Shown here: positions 36,801 through 45,817 of the stretch, one piece after another | How the letters are laid out: each line of letters begins with the position of its first letter | How positions within the stretch are numbered: the stretch's first letter is position 1 | NCBI GenBank assembly: GCA_002355935.1 | Contig: AP017895.1 | Coordinates: 310,001 to 374,000 of the forward strand | Length of the DNA stretch: 64,000 nucleotides | From: Rothia aeria | GTDB taxonomy: Bacteria > Actinomycetota > Actinomycetes > Actinomycetales > Micrococcaceae | Reading direction: 5' to 3' | Notes under the pieces: model-generated | Told to the model about the DNA's origin: nothing | The model's database searches: none | What the model saw: the letters and a program-made list of their open reading frames with translations, nothing else | Translations under genes and position numbers: made by a program

Positions 36801-37865
36801 ATGAAGGCAGTTGTTTACCACGGCGCAGGCAAGCGGGCGTGGGAGGAAGTTCCGGATCCGACCATCCTTGAACCCACTGATGTGATTGCTCGCGTTGATA
36901 CCACCACCATCTGCGGCACCGACCTGCACATCCTCAAGGGCGACGTTCCCGAGGTTGAAGAAGGGCGTATTCTGGGCCACGAGGCTATCGGCACGATTAC
37001 CGAAGTCGGTTCTGCGGTCACCGATTTGAAAGTTGGTGACCGCATCATTATTCCGGCGGTCACGAACTGCGGCAAGTGCTCATACTGTAAGGACAATAAG
37101 CCCTCACACTGCCAGACCGTAGGCGGTGTCGGCTGGATTTTCGGGTACATGATTGACGGCACCCAGGCCGAGTATGTGCGCATTCCTTACGCCGAGACGT
37201 CGGTGCACATGGTTCCCGAGGGGCTCACGGACGAGGACGTTCTCTTCCTCACGGATGCGCTTCCGACCGGTTTCGAGATGGGTATTCTTAACGGCAACAC
37301 CAAACCGGGCGATACAGTGGCTGTTATCGGCGCAGGTCCGGTGGGTCTGGGCGCAATTATGACGGCGAACCTGTGCGGTGCCGGGCGCGTGATTACCGTC
37401 GATATGGACGATAACCGCATGAACAAGGCGCTGGAACTGGGCGCAACCGATAAGGTCAACGCCGCCGATCCGGACTTTATCGAGAAAATTAAGGCCCTCT
37501 CCCCCGACAGTTTGGGCGTGGACGTGGCGATTGAGGCTGTGGGCGTGCCGCAGACCTTCGAGACCTGCACCAAGATCGTTCGCCCCTACGGCAACGTTGC
37601 GAACGCGGGTGTGCACGGCAAGCCGGTGGAGCTGCCGATTAACACCATGTGGATCTCGAACGTGAACATCAACATGGGTCTGGTGAACTGCAACACCGTG
37701 GGCAACCTGCTGAATATGGTGCGTTCAGGCCGCCTGAACGCAAAGGCGATGGCAACCCACTACTTCACCTTCGACCAGTTCGAGGAAGCATACGACCTGT
37801 TCGCAAACGCCGCCGAGCATAACGCGGTGAAGGTTGTGATCTCCCGCGAGCCGATTAAGCACTAG
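36801..37865 (+). CDS. Zinc-dependent alcohol dehydrogenase, MDR superfamily
   Basis: This NAD(P)-dependent oxidoreductase has 354 residues. Catalytic zinc ligands are Cys38 and His60-Glu61 ('GHEAIG'). The structural zinc site is the four-Cys lobe 'NCGKCSYCKDNKPSHC'. The Rossmann motif 'GAGPVG' is near residue 177. Asp after the second strand ('ITVDMDD') favours NAD over NADP. The set resembles broad-specificity alcohol/aldehyde dehydrogenases. A palindrome at 36711 suggests its own regulation, and a strong terminator follows. Confidence 0.9.
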   Translation: MKAVVYHGAGKRAWEEVPDPTILEPTDVIARVDTTTICGTDLHILKGDVPEVEEGRILGHEAIGTITEVGSAVTDLKVGDRIIIPAVTNCGKCSYCKDNKPSHCQTVGGVGWIFGYMIDGTQAEYVRIPYAETSVHMVPEGLTDEDVLFLTDALPTGFEMGILNGNTKPGDTVAVIGAGPVGLGAIMTANLCGAGRVITVDMDDNRMNKALELGATDKVNAADPDFIEKIKALSPDSLGVDVAIEAVGVPQTFETCTKIVRPYGNVANAGVHGKPVELPINTMWISNVNINMGLVNCNTVGNLLNMVRSGRLNAKAMATHYFTFDQFEEAYDLFANAAEHNAVKVVISREPIKH

Positions 37866-37891
37866 GGAGCCGGGTAAAAACCCGCATAAAT

Positions 37892-37933
37892 ACTAGGGGC
37901 CTCTGCACTAACCCACGTGCAGAGGCCCCTAGT
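37892..37933. terminator. Strong bidirectional terminator
   Basis: A perfect 17-bp stem (ACTAGGGGCCTCTGCAC at 37892-37908, partner 37917-37933) with an 8-base loop separates the dehydrogenase gene from the convergent peptidoglycan-binding array. Confidence 0.85.
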
Positions 37934-38024
37934 ATATGCTCAACGCCCCTGGAAGGGAACCTGCGGGCTACGAATAGCCTCAAGTATCCCGCCGGGGGCG
38001 CCGCGCGTTCACATAGTACTCAGT

Positions 38025-38528
38025 TTAGGGGTAGTTGCTGCTAAGGAGCTTACGCTGCAGCGCAACAATAGCCGGTGAAGGCGCATCAAGAACCCCGTCT
38101 GCCGTCTGGCCAAGGTAAGACTGCAAGGCGCTGATCGTGTTGGGGCCGATCAGACCGTCAGCGTTCACGCCCAGCCACCGCTGCAGGTCTTTAATGGTGT
38201 CTGAGCCGGATGCGGCATCATCAGAAACCCACTGCCAGCCACCGGTCAAGCCCGGGTTCGCACTGGACTGGGAGGCAGGCTGGCTGTCGATCCGCCCGTC
38301 AAGGGGAAGGCCACCCACAACAGCGGAATTCGCGGCAGCTACACTGTTGAGATGCTTCTGCAGCTCAACCGTCGTTTCGGAGCCCCAGTACCCATCCTCT
38401 GCCAGAGCGGTTGCCGCCGGGGCAGTCGCCAGGCTAGCACCAAAGGCTGCAGCACCGACGACGGGAACGCCAATAGCGGCAGTACGCAGCAGCTTACGGC
38501 GGGAAACACCGGAATGTTCGTTCGTCAT
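38025..38528 (-). CDS. Tat-exported peptidoglycan-binding protein, array member 1
   Basis: The 167-residue protein opens with a Tat signal, 'SRRKLLRTAAIGVP', followed by a hydrophobic stretch and Ala cleavage region. The mature part has three PG_binding_1-like units: 'EDGYWGSETTVELQKHL', 'IKDLQRWLGVNADGLIGPNTISALQ' and 'YLGQTADGVLDAPSPAIVALQ'. There is no catalytic domain. 'NPGLTGGWQWVSDDA' between units is shared with the other members. It should be a folded, secreted wall-binding protein. It is the last of five tandem genes. Confidence 0.85.
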   Translation of the reverse strand: MTNEHSGVSRRKLLRTAAIGVPVVGAAAFGASLATAPAATALAEDGYWGSETTVELQKHLNSVAAANSAVVGGLPLDGRIDSQPASQSSANPGLTGGWQWVSDDAASGSDTIKDLQRWLGVNADGLIGPNTISALQSYLGQTADGVLDAPSPAIVALQRKLLSSNYP

Positions 38529-38606
38529 ATAACGTCCTTCCTCACGTATTTTTAGGTACAGAAGTTAGAAAAGACCTCAATGAAAGGCCTGGCAGGGTCT
38601 TATAAA

Positions 38607-39122
38607 CTAACCAACCCACTGGTTAATTTCGTTTTGCAGACCTTTAATAGTTTTGGAGGAATCATCCAGTACCCCGTCAGCCGGAATACCGTAATGCTTT
38701 TGTAACGCAAAAATAAATGAATGGGTAATATGGTACTTCGCAGTGGAGCTGTCAAGACCATGGCGTATATCGCCCAGCCACTTATGCATCCAGTACATAG
38801 TAGGCGAACCAGCCGCCTGATTGTCTGGCACCCACTCCCAACCGAACGTAGCAAGACCCGGCTGTTTCAAACGTGATGGCTGCGAACTGATGACACCATC
38901 CACAACAAGCCCAGCCTGGGGGTACAAAAGATTCATAAGACGCTGGACACCGGCCGAGGTTTCCTTACCCCACAACCCATCAATAACCTTAACCGTAGCC
39001 GCATTAGCGCTCGGTGCGGTCACAAGAGTTGAGCCGAAGGCGAGCATACCCGCAGCAGGTACGCCGATGGCGGTGGTGCGCAAGAGCTTACGGCGGGAAA
39101 CACCGGAATGTTCGTTCGTCAT
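38607..39122 (-). CDS. Tat-exported peptidoglycan-binding protein, array member 2
   Basis: The ATG at 39122 (MTNEHSGVSRRKLL) matches the starts of its neighbours, so it is preferred to 39137. The Tat signal is nearly identical to member 1. The mature part is more diverged: 'DGLWGKETSAGVQRLM' in unit 1, a degenerate unit 2 ('MHKWLGDIRHGLDSSTAKYHI') and unit 3 ('HYGIPADGVLDDSSKTIKGLQ'), ending EINQWVG. It is most like member 5, which shares the N-terminal half and the same C terminus. Confidence 0.82.
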   Translation of the reverse strand: MTNEHSGVSRRKLLRTTAIGVPAAGMLAFGSTLVTAPSANAATVKVIDGLWGKETSAGVQRLMNLLYPQAGLVVDGVISSQPSRLKQPGLATFGWEWVPDNQAAGSPTMYWMHKWLGDIRHGLDSSTAKYHITHSFIFALQKHYGIPADGVLDDSSKTIKGLQNEINQWVG

Positions 39123-39193
39123 TTTTATCATCCTCACTTTACTAGAAGGTATATCCAGAGCTTGGTATGGATTCTGAAGCTTTGGATGCTGAA

Positions 39194-39670
39194 CTAGTCG
39201 TAAGCGACCCGGTTGAGCTCAGCCTGGAGCCTCTTAATGGTGGGAGACTCAGCGCTCAGCACCCCATCTTGGGTGAGCTTGTAGCGTGCCTGAAGCGCGG
39301 AAATAGTGCCCGGCCCGATGAGCCCGTCCTGGGTCACTTTGAGCATGCCCTGAAGGGCACGAATGGTTTGTGAGCCGTTAGCAGAAGCATCAGGAACCCA
39401 GTCCCAGCCGCCTGCCAGCCCAGGGTTAGCACTCGCACGGGATGCGGGCTGACTTGAGACGATACCGTCTACCACATCAAGCTTGAAGAGTGTTTGAAGC
39501 ATCCGTGTGGTCTCGGTTCCCCAATAACCATCGGCGGCAATCATGGCCGCATTGGATGCGGGGGCGGCGATCAGGGTAGCCCCCATCGCAACCGCACCTG
39601 CGGCGGGCACACCAATGGCGGCGGTGCGCAGCAGCTTACGGCGGGAAAGTCCGGTGTTTTCGAGATTCAT
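39194..39670 (-). CDS. Tat-exported peptidoglycan-binding protein, array member 3
   Basis: The 158-residue protein has Tat signal 'LSRRKLLRTAAIGVPAAG'. Units are 'ADGYWGTETTRMLQTLF', 'IRALQGMLKVTQDGLIGPGTISALQ' and 'RYKLTQDGVLSAESPTIKRLQ'. It is the shortest member. The shared 'NPGLAGGWDWVPDA' linker is present. Each gene of the array has its own upstream AT-rich gap of 70-190 bases, so separate promoters are possible. Confidence 0.85.
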   Translation of the reverse strand: MNLENTGLSRRKLLRTAAIGVPAAGAVAMGATLIAAPASNAAMIAADGYWGTETTRMLQTLFKLDVVDGIVSSQPASRASANPGLAGGWDWVPDASANGSQTIRALQGMLKVTQDGLIGPGTISALQARYKLTQDGVLSAESPTIKRLQAELNRVAYD

Positions 39671-39746
39671 AATATTCCTCCTTCACCTCACCACATACAC
39701 GAGATGAGAAAATGTCACACTATTTGTGCGATAACAACTTATCCTT

Positions 39747-39875
39747 TTAGGCCTTAACTTCATGAGAGTTCAGGTAGTTTTGCAGGGCCTCAATAGTCGG
39801 TGAGGGCCCGTCAAGTACGCCATCAGCGGGCTGTCCAAGCCAGGTTTGCAGTGCACTAATCGTTTTAGCTGACAT
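39747..39875 (-). pseudogene. C-terminal remnant of a sixth peptidoglycan-binding array gene
   Basis: A 42-codon frame starting at 39875 overlaps the end of member 4 in another frame. It encodes 'TISALQTWLGQPADGVLDG' and 'PTIEALQNYLNSHEVKA': exactly the third PG-binding unit and C terminus of an array protein, with no signal peptide. It is best explained as the tail left after unequal recombination between neighbouring paralogues. Confidence 0.75.
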
Positions 39876-40371
39876 GCTGGTTAAGCTCGTTCTGCAGGGC
39901 TTTAATGGTGTCTGAGGGTCCATCCAGGCGACCGTCTGCGGTGATGCCGTAGTGGGTTTGCAGAGCTTTAATGGTGTTGGGCCCGATGAGCCCGTCAGTT
40001 TCTACGCCTAGCCAGCGTTGCAGGTAGTAGATGGTGAAGTCGTAACCCTGCGTACCGTCATCGGCTGCCCAATCCCAGCCGCTGCCTAGACCAGGGTTCT
40101 CTTTTTTGCGTATGGCTGGCTGGAATTTTATGATGCCTTCCTCATACCCGTAGGTGGGCTTGCCAAGCTCCTGCGCGTAGAGGGCGAAGATGAACTTTTG
40201 GAGTTGCACCGTGGTTTGTTGCCCCCACCAGCCGTCAGCTTCAAGCGTTGGCTGTGCTACGGATGCGGCCGCAAAGTTTGCCCCTAGACCCAGCGCACCC
40301 GCAGCGGGCACACCAATGGCGGCGGTGTACAGTAATTTACGGCGAGAAATACCAGAATGCTCATTCGCCAT
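39865..40371 (-). CDS. Tat-exported peptidoglycan-binding protein, array member 4
   Basis: The 168-residue protein has Tat signal 'ISRRKLLYTAAIGVPAAG'. Units are 'ADGWWGQQTTVQLQKFI', 'YLQRWLGVETDGLIGPNTIKALQ' and 'HYGITADGRLDGPSDTIKALQ'. An insertion of about ten residues follows unit 1 ('LGKPTYGYEEGIIKF'). It ends ELNQHVS, and the tail of a lost sixth paralogue follows at once. Confidence 0.85.
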   Translation of the reverse strand: MANEHSGISRRKLLYTAAIGVPAAGALGLGANFAAASVAQPTLEADGWWGQQTTVQLQKFIFALYAQELGKPTYGYEEGIIKFQPAIRKKENPGLGSGWDWAADDGTQGYDFTIYYLQRWLGVETDGLIGPNTIKALQTHYGITADGRLDGPSDTIKALQNELNQHVS

Positions 40372-40490
40372 AGTGGCTCTCTTCCTTCGTGTATTTTTTC
40401 AGGCTCAGAACAATGGGAAACACTACGTCAGAGCGCGCTCTAAGCCACAGATAATACGCCCCGGCTATGTAGTAGAGAGGGAATCGTGGG

Positions 40491-41045
40491 TTAACCAACC
40501 CACTGGTTAATTTCGTTTTGCAGCCCTTTAATAACTCCGCCACCACCGGGCAGAGTACCGGGTTTAAGACCGTATTTCTTTGCCGAAACCTCAGTGACGC
40601 TGGTGTAACCGTAGTGCCTATGCAGAGCAGTAATAAGCGAATCACCGATCCAATGCGTATTTGCCCAGGTCAACCCTTCATGATACTTATGTAGCCACTC
40701 ATGCATACGAGTAATAGTTGTTGATCCCTCTGCATGGCCTCGATCTACCCACTCCCAGCCACCGACAATACCTGGACAGTACGGTGCCATAAAAGAAGGT
40801 TGAGAGCTTATTACCCCATCAACAGCTACGGGAAAAACCTCCTGATCTTTGGGAAACATAGCGATCATCAGGCGCTGGACACCAGCCGAGGTTTCAGGAC
40901 CCCACCAGCCGTCGACTTCAACGGCATTCGCGCTTGTTGCGGTCACAAGGGTCGAGCCGAAAGCGAGCAGACCAGCGGCAGGTACACCAATGGCGGTAGT
41001 ACGCAGCAGTTTACGGCGGGAAAGACCAGTGTTGTCGGTTGGCAT
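40491..41045 (-). CDS. Tat-exported peptidoglycan-binding protein, array member 5
   Basis: The ATG at 41045 (MPTDNTGLSRRKLL) is chosen over 41063 by alignment with the others. Unit 1 is 'VDGWWGPETSAGVQRLM'. Unit 2 is degenerate ('MHEWLHKYHEGLTWANTH'), and unit 3 has an insertion before a C terminus (GLQNEINQWVG) shared with member 2. It is the first gene of the array and the longest member. 365 bases upstream are gene-free. Confidence 0.82.
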   Translation of the reverse strand: MPTDNTGLSRRKLLRTTAIGVPAAGLLAFGSTLVTATSANAVEVDGWWGPETSAGVQRLMIAMFPKDQEVFPVAVDGVISSQPSFMAPYCPGIVGGWEWVDRGHAEGSTTITRMHEWLHKYHEGLTWANTHWIGDSLITALHRHYGYTSVTEVSAKKYGLKPGTLPGGGGVIKGLQNEINQWVG

Positions 41046-41306
41046 GGTCTTTAGTCCTTTCATGCGATTGCGGATGCATGTCTGAGGAATAAACAGTCAA
41101 ACCTCCGCACTCTTGAGCGAGTTCAGAATGTTTCCTGTCAAAACCCCTCCATCACCTACCCTAGAGACACTACCCAGAACTTTCAACCCTTAGTAAAGAT
41201 TTTTCTATTTCTCACTCAAAGGTTTACAGATTAACTAGGCGCGCCCCCCGAACCTGCCATAAATATGCTTCCCACCCCAAATATATTGGCGTGCAACCAC
41301 GCAAAT

Positions 41307-41327
41307 GAGGGGGCATAGCGCCCCCTC
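41307..41327. terminator. Short terminator hairpin
   Basis: GAGGGGGC and GCCCCCTC pair around a 5-base loop. It lies in the gene-free stretch 41046-41411, between the array and the LURP-one-like gene, and could end transcription of the latter. Confidence 0.55.
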
Positions 41328-41411
41328 TTATCACAACTATTCCACCAAGATTCCGCTGCCAGTTACCCCTCCTGGCGGGGTTTTATCCCCATACCCCGAA
41401 GCCTTGCTGCA

Positions 41412-41917
41412 TTATGACGAGCTGCTGCTCTCTCCTGAACCTTTCCTGCGGTCCAAGATATAGTCGATTGCCAGGAAAATTGCTACAACAATATCCTGAC
41501 ACCTATCGTCATACACCATCACCACATACTGGTCGCCGATTGTGAAGTACTTTTATTGATAGTTGCAACAATGGCCTCTTCGGTACGTACATTAAACTCA
41601 CGCCCCAGGTACCTGTCCCTCACCTGCATTGGCGGGGCACAGTTGGATTCCACATCAAGCTTTAGCTGGAAGAACGCAAAGTGTTTTTTAATATTCACTA
41701 GGGCACCGGTGGAGAAAGCCACATAGAACTCGTTCGTGAAACCTCCCTGGCGGGTAAACATAAAGCTCACCCCAGTTTCTAGGTTGAGTACGGTGATCTT
41801 CTTCCCCATCATCCGGAACTCTTCATCAACCTGGTACACCCCACGGCCTAAATCATCATAAATAATATAGTGGTCGGTGATTTTAAGAGCCTGCTGTTGT
41901 ATGTGAAGGGTGCGCAT
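41412..41917 (-). CDS. LURP-one-related (Tubby-like fold) protein, frameshifted
   Basis: As read the frame ends at 41519 after 132 residues. Adding one A in the run (plus TTTT 41551-41554) restores 'NKKYFTIGDQYVVMVYDD' and a C-terminal helix ending at 41412 (about 167 residues). The strand order, with 'GRGVYQVDEEF' and 'FYVAFSTG' and a final 'I..DQYVV.V.DD...I.A.....D' segment, fits the LURP-one/YxjI family, 12-strand beta-barrels of unknown bacterial function. The family call is moderate. Confidence 0.65.
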
Positions 41918-42001
41918 GCGGTCTCTCCTAGCTCATATCGGCGTCCTTCCAACAGTAGCACCACCGCGTGCGACCAATGAGGATTAACCACATATGTTTT
42001 G

Positions 42002-42299
42002 CTAAGACCGGTGTTTGAGTGCTTTACTTACTGCGATAATCATGATCGCACTGAATACTATTTCCCCCAAAAATATGAGGGACATTAATGTGTCGTATAA
42101 AACAGGAGACGGTTCACGGTTTATCGGAAGTACTACAGCAAAAAGCATAACTGACATGAGGGGAGCCCCAGAGGATCCTTAGCAGGTGTGCCCTGAGGAG
42201 AAACGTACGGAACGGGATTTTAGGTACGGAATCACCAGGTGCAGCCATTTGTAAAGGGGCTCTACGGTCATTCATGAGAGTTTCCTTCAGGTGTTTCAT
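42002..42299 (-). CDS. Small membrane protein, frameshifted
   Basis: The ORF starts MKHLKETLMNDRR at 42299 and as read stops at 42114. Restoring one base in each of the adjacent runs GGGG (42160-42163) and CCCC (42166-42169) continues it through two hydrophobic helices ('LMSVMLFAVVLPI' and 'LIFLGEIVFSAIMIIAV') to a TAG at 42002, giving about 99 residues. It overlaps the next upstream gene's stop by 4 bases, so the two are coupled. Function unknown. Confidence 0.5.
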
Positions 42300-43047
42300 A
42301 TTGTTCTTTGTTTTAAAGGCTGCGCGGTCTTCTTAATACTATTTGACGTGACAACAATCATCGCAATACACATAATAAGCTCATAGGCAGCAATAATAGT
42401 TCTTATTGCTGTGAAAAGTGCCCCTATATAATAATATGAACTTTCATAAATCACAAATGACCCGAAAAGACCCCCTATAAGAGCTGGCACATAAAAAGCC
42501 GCAGCAATAGGGCCAATAATGAGACTGTAAATATTGACGCCCCGTATCCACCGGAACATGACTGATTTCCTAAACCGCTTCAATGCGATAATCTGCAAGA
42601 CAACGTAGATGCAATAGGGTAATGCAATAATAGTAAAAACAAGCACAAATCCCCATGCGAGAGACCCGTATTCACCGTTTGTAGAGGCGATAGCCACAAC
42701 TACTGAATAAACATATGCGATGAGGGTAATGACCGCGGGAATAGTAATCAGAATATTCCTCACAATCTGCGCCACAAGAAGACCCCGGTGGGTCTTGGGG
42801 TCTATATAGAACTGCGGGGGCGGTACGTCAGTGTCAGGCTGTTCCTTTGTTGGCTCGGACAGCTGAAAATCCAGGGCAGCCTGAGGCTCTGAGGGAGTCT
42901 TACCGCTAGTCCCTTCATAGTCATACAGCTGTGTATACTCAGGCTCTTGGCTTGAGCTTTTCGGGTTATTACTTGACGCGCTCTGTTCCCCTGGGAAGGC
43001 TGAGGGCCGCCGTGGTCGGGTACCGAAGGGTTCCTATTAATACTCAT
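42296..43047 (-). CDS. Four-helix membrane protein with disordered N-terminus, frameshifted
   Basis: The two ORFs 42802-43047 and 42296-42775 join if one G is restored in the run at plus 42988-42991. The repaired start MSINRNPSVPDHGG leads through a Gln/Ser/Pro-rich segment ('EPEYTQLYDYEG') into four membrane helices. It is paralogous to the 43173-43850 gene in layout and in the 'EPEYxQL' motif, the 'I-R-G-V-N-I-Y-S-L-I-I-G-P-I' loop and the last helix. Function unknown. ABC-independent membrane signalling or stress roles cannot be inferred. Confidence 0.6.
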
Positions 43048-43172
43048 ATTTTTATTCTAGGTTTCTGCCCTGAGCATCCTATGAAAAGCCTCTGAGTGTT
43101 CTCAATAAATAATATTTAGCTATTTTATATATCTGCCCAGATGATTCTTCTGGAACCGCTCTACATAAACTC

Positions 43173-43850
43173 CTATATATTATTGTAGTAAATTGCTGCT
43201 TTAGCTACAGCACGATTATTCAAAGTTTTCTGCGCCGCCACAATCATAATGACGCACAGGGCAACTTCAACGGCTAAAACAGCAACAGCAGGCAGTACTG
43301 CGATTTCTTCCCCATATCGCCGAGATGGCCCCAGAAGGAACATAAACCCCATAAACATATATACATAAAAAGCCATAATAGGCGCTAATACCAGACTACA
43401 GATATTAATATTCCGCACCCACGACAACCGTACTCCACGGATAAGCTGCGGGACTGCTATAAATTGCAGAGCAAGATGAGCTTCATAAGGGATTAAGATT
43501 ATAAATATTAGTAAGATGATACTCGCCTGAGGAGGACCGTACGTTTTGAAAAATGATGAAACTATCACCACCACCAAAAGTGCAAGCGGGAGCGACTCCA
43601 GAATAACCCTGATCAGCTGAATAGCCACTAGAGTACCCTGATATGACATTAGTTTGTTTGAAGCAGTTTCCGGCGCTCCAGGAAGTCCCGGATACTGTTG
43701 CGCCTGTGCCTGTGTTTGAGCCTGCTGCACTGATTCTACCTGCGGCGGCGGTTGGGTATCCTGCCGGGCCAGCTGCATATACTCCGGCTCTTCCTGCCCG
43801 GGCTCCTGAGCATGATCATTCGTCGCTGAATAGTTCTTATCGGTGCTCAT
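43173..43850 (-). CDS. Four-helix membrane protein with disordered N-terminus (intact paralogue)
   Basis: The 225-residue protein has a Gln-rich cytosolic N-terminus (residues 1-70, 'EPEYMQLARQ', repeated Gln-Ala) and four membrane helices. A basic loop 'LSWVRNINICSLVLAPIM' matches the paralogue at 42296-43047. The gap between the two genes is 125 bases. No catalytic motif is present. Confidence 0.7.
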   Translation of the reverse strand: MSTDKNYSATNDHAQEPGQEEPEYMQLARQDTQPPPQVESVQQAQTQAQAQQYPGLPGAPETASNKLMSYQGTLVAIQLIRVILESLPLALLVVVIVSSFFKTYGPPQASIILLIFIILIPYEAHLALQFIAVPQLIRGVRLSWVRNINICSLVLAPIMAFYVYMFMGFMFLLGPSRRYGEEIAVLPAVAVLAVEVALCVIMIVAAQKTLNNRAVAKAAIYYNNI

Positions 43851-43918
43851 AATGCTCTCCTTATTCTTCCTGCTGCCTGAGAATAATCCGCTGGCCCTGG
43901 ATGCCTACGATCAGCTCT

Positions 43919-44044
43919 TCATGATGCTTCTTTAAGGGTTTGAACTATCACCCGTCTCGTATTAACAACATACGCAGGAGCTGAGGGCTGAGCCTGGGCC
44001 GTTCCATGCTGAGATTTCGTAAAATCCTGATTAGTAGTACTCAT
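43919..44044 (-). CDS. Short peptide gene or N-terminal remnant of a third paralogue
   Basis: A 41-codon frame starts MSTTNQDFTKSQHG. Its Ser/Thr/Gln/Ala-rich composition resembles the N-termini of the two membrane paralogues downstream, but no membrane part follows. It may be a remnant or a chance frame. Confidence 0.3.
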   Translation of the reverse strand: MSTTNQDFTKSQHGTAQAQPSAPAYVVNTRRVIVQTLKEAS

Positions 44045-44128
44045 AGTTTCACTCTAGGCTTCTGCCCTGAACATCCCATGAACAGCCCCTGAACGTTCAC
44101 GATAAATAATGCTTTGCGGCGTGACACA

Positions 44129-44181
44129 AAAAGTCTCTTCAGATAAAACGCTGCATACACGCTCTATCTGAAGAGACTTTT
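44129..44181. terminator. Bidirectional terminator hairpin
   Basis: A 17-bp stem (44129-44145 with 44165-44181), AAAAGTCTCTTCAGATA and its complement, loop 19 bases, with A and T runs at either end. It follows the 44202-45497 gene. Confidence 0.8.
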
Positions 44182-44201
44182 AGTATTTGGGGTACTGGTT
44201 T

Positions 44202-45497
44202 TTACTCCGCAGTGTTTTTCGACTGAGGATTTGAGGGGCTGCGTTTTGTCTCTGCGGGGGCCTCCTTGGCAGTGTCCACCGCCTTATCGGGCGATGCCGC
44301 CGAACCGTCCGTGGGTGGGGTGGCTTTCGGCTGGGGTTCTGCAGCTGCAGCAGAGCCCTGCCCCGCCGCATCATGCGGCTGTTCGGAGGGTACGGGTATC
44401 GTCTCCGTCGCCGGTTCAGCCTGCATGAGCACCCGGCCTTTCTTCCGCTTCCGTTTGCGGCCGAATCGTTTCTTCTTCACCGGCTGCTCCTGAGGCTGGG
44501 GGTCTTCGTTGAACCCCGGCTGCCCCTTATCTTTCGGGGGCTTACGTTCCAGGGAGTAGATAATGCGCGCTGGCCTTGGCTCCATACCAATCTTGGCGCG
44601 CCCCCAGTTAATGATGCGGTCCAGCCAGTTATAGTCGGCGGTCGTCTCAACCACCTGGTGGTTGCGCGGAATCATGCCCGCATCGCTGAGCACACGCGGG
44701 TACTCGTCAATCTCCTGAATGCCCGCCATGTACATGTTCTCACGGAACTGCTGGGCGAACTCGTACTGCCCAATAAAGAGCAGGTCGGAGTAGGTTTTCG
44801 CGGTCAGCCTCTCAGCGTACGCCTGCGCCGAGTCGCGGCTTCCCTTACGCGCGCCGTACGTATCCCAGAAATAGAAGTACACGTTACTGGCGATAATCGC
44901 CGAACGAATCTTGTTCTGCAAATACCAGAGCCCACCAATAGCGAGAAGCCCAATAATGATAATGACGAGCGACCCAACAGGCATTGAGTAGTCCACATAA
45001 TTATCGGCGCTGCGCGTTACAAACATGCGGTACAGATACGCCCCGAACGAATACAGCACCGGAATACCCAGGAAAATAGTGGCTATGGGAATCCAAATAA
45101 ATGCAAAAAGCCACAGAATAAGACGATAGTAAATAATGGAGTCGCCAAACCCGATGGGGGTAGGTTTTACGGGAGAATGGGCGCGTTTCATCAGAAGGTT
45201 GAACAGGCGGTTATTCTCAATACCCACCTTTCGCAGCTTCGACTCCAGGGATGCGCGTTTGAGGAACACCCGGTAGTTCTCCAGAATCTCGCGCTGTTCA
45301 GCGGTAATCTCATCTTCAGGCGGCAGATTACCAACATCGATTCCCGACTCTGAAAGCAGCTTGCTCCACAGCTCCAGACGGGCCAGCTCGGAGGGCTTCG
45401 CCTGGGTTTGCGACTGGTAGTTCTTATAGGAGATAAAAATGGTGCTGGCACCAATTGCCAGCGTAACTATAGGCGCAATCCAGTCTTTGGTGTCCAC
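44202..45497 (-). CDS. Hypothetical membrane protein with charged cytosolic C-terminus
   Basis: The 431-residue protein has a helix at the N-terminus (about 9-25), two to three more around 130-210, a soluble domain (220-330) and a disordered, Lys/Arg- then Ala/Pro-rich tail ('KKKRFGRKRKRKKGR'). The soluble domain has 'YSDLLFIGQYEFAQQFRENMYMAGIQ'. No family was recognised. It stands alone between two strong terminators. Confidence 0.7.
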   Translation of the reverse strand: MDTKDWIAPIVTLAIGASTIFISYKNYQSQTQAKPSELARLELWSKLLSESGIDVGNLPPEDEITAEQREILENYRVFLKRASLESKLRKVGIENNRLFNLLMKRAHSPVKPTPIGFGDSIIYYRLILWLFAFIWIPIATIFLGIPVLYSFGAYLYRMFVTRSADNYVDYSMPVGSLVIIIIGLLAIGGLWYLQNKIRSAIIASNVYFYFWDTYGARKGSRDSAQAYAERLTAKTYSDLLFIGQYEFAQQFRENMYMAGIQEIDEYPRVLSDAGMIPRNHQVVETTADYNWLDRIINWGRAKIGMEPRPARIIYSLERKPPKDKGQPGFNEDPQPQEQPVKKKRFGRKRKRKKGRVLMQAEPATETIPVPSEQPHDAAGQGSAAAAEPQPKATPPTDGSAASPDKAVDTAKEAPAETKRSPSNPQSKNTAE

Positions 45498-45735
45498 AGT
45501 GTCCCTCCCGTCCCCTCACGCCCCACCTGCTCTCCCTGCCCGCCCCTCGCCAGCATGAGGAGCGGTGCACATTCAGGTGCCCGGTGGTGCCCGTGGGGCG
45601 CGTGCTTGCTGAAGCTGATGCTTCTACCGTAGCACCCGCGGGTGTGAGGGGCCGGGACGGTTCTCAACCTGCGAAAGGTGTTTTCCTGGTGCTTTGTTTC
45701 CCCTTCGGTGTGTTTCCGGCACCTGCCTCCACGAT

Positions 45736-45799
45736 AAAAAGAGCCTTTATGTGAATAAAGAGTATTTTTTACCGCTTTATTCGCATAAAGGCTCTTTTT
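45736..45799. terminator. Long bidirectional terminator hairpin
   Basis: AAAAAGAGCCTTTATGTGAA... (45736-45760) pairs with 45775-45799 over 25 bp with one or two mismatches. It is flanked by A and T runs and follows the exporter gene. Confidence 0.8.
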
Positions 45800-45817
45800 A
45801 GCACCAGAATTTTTGGT

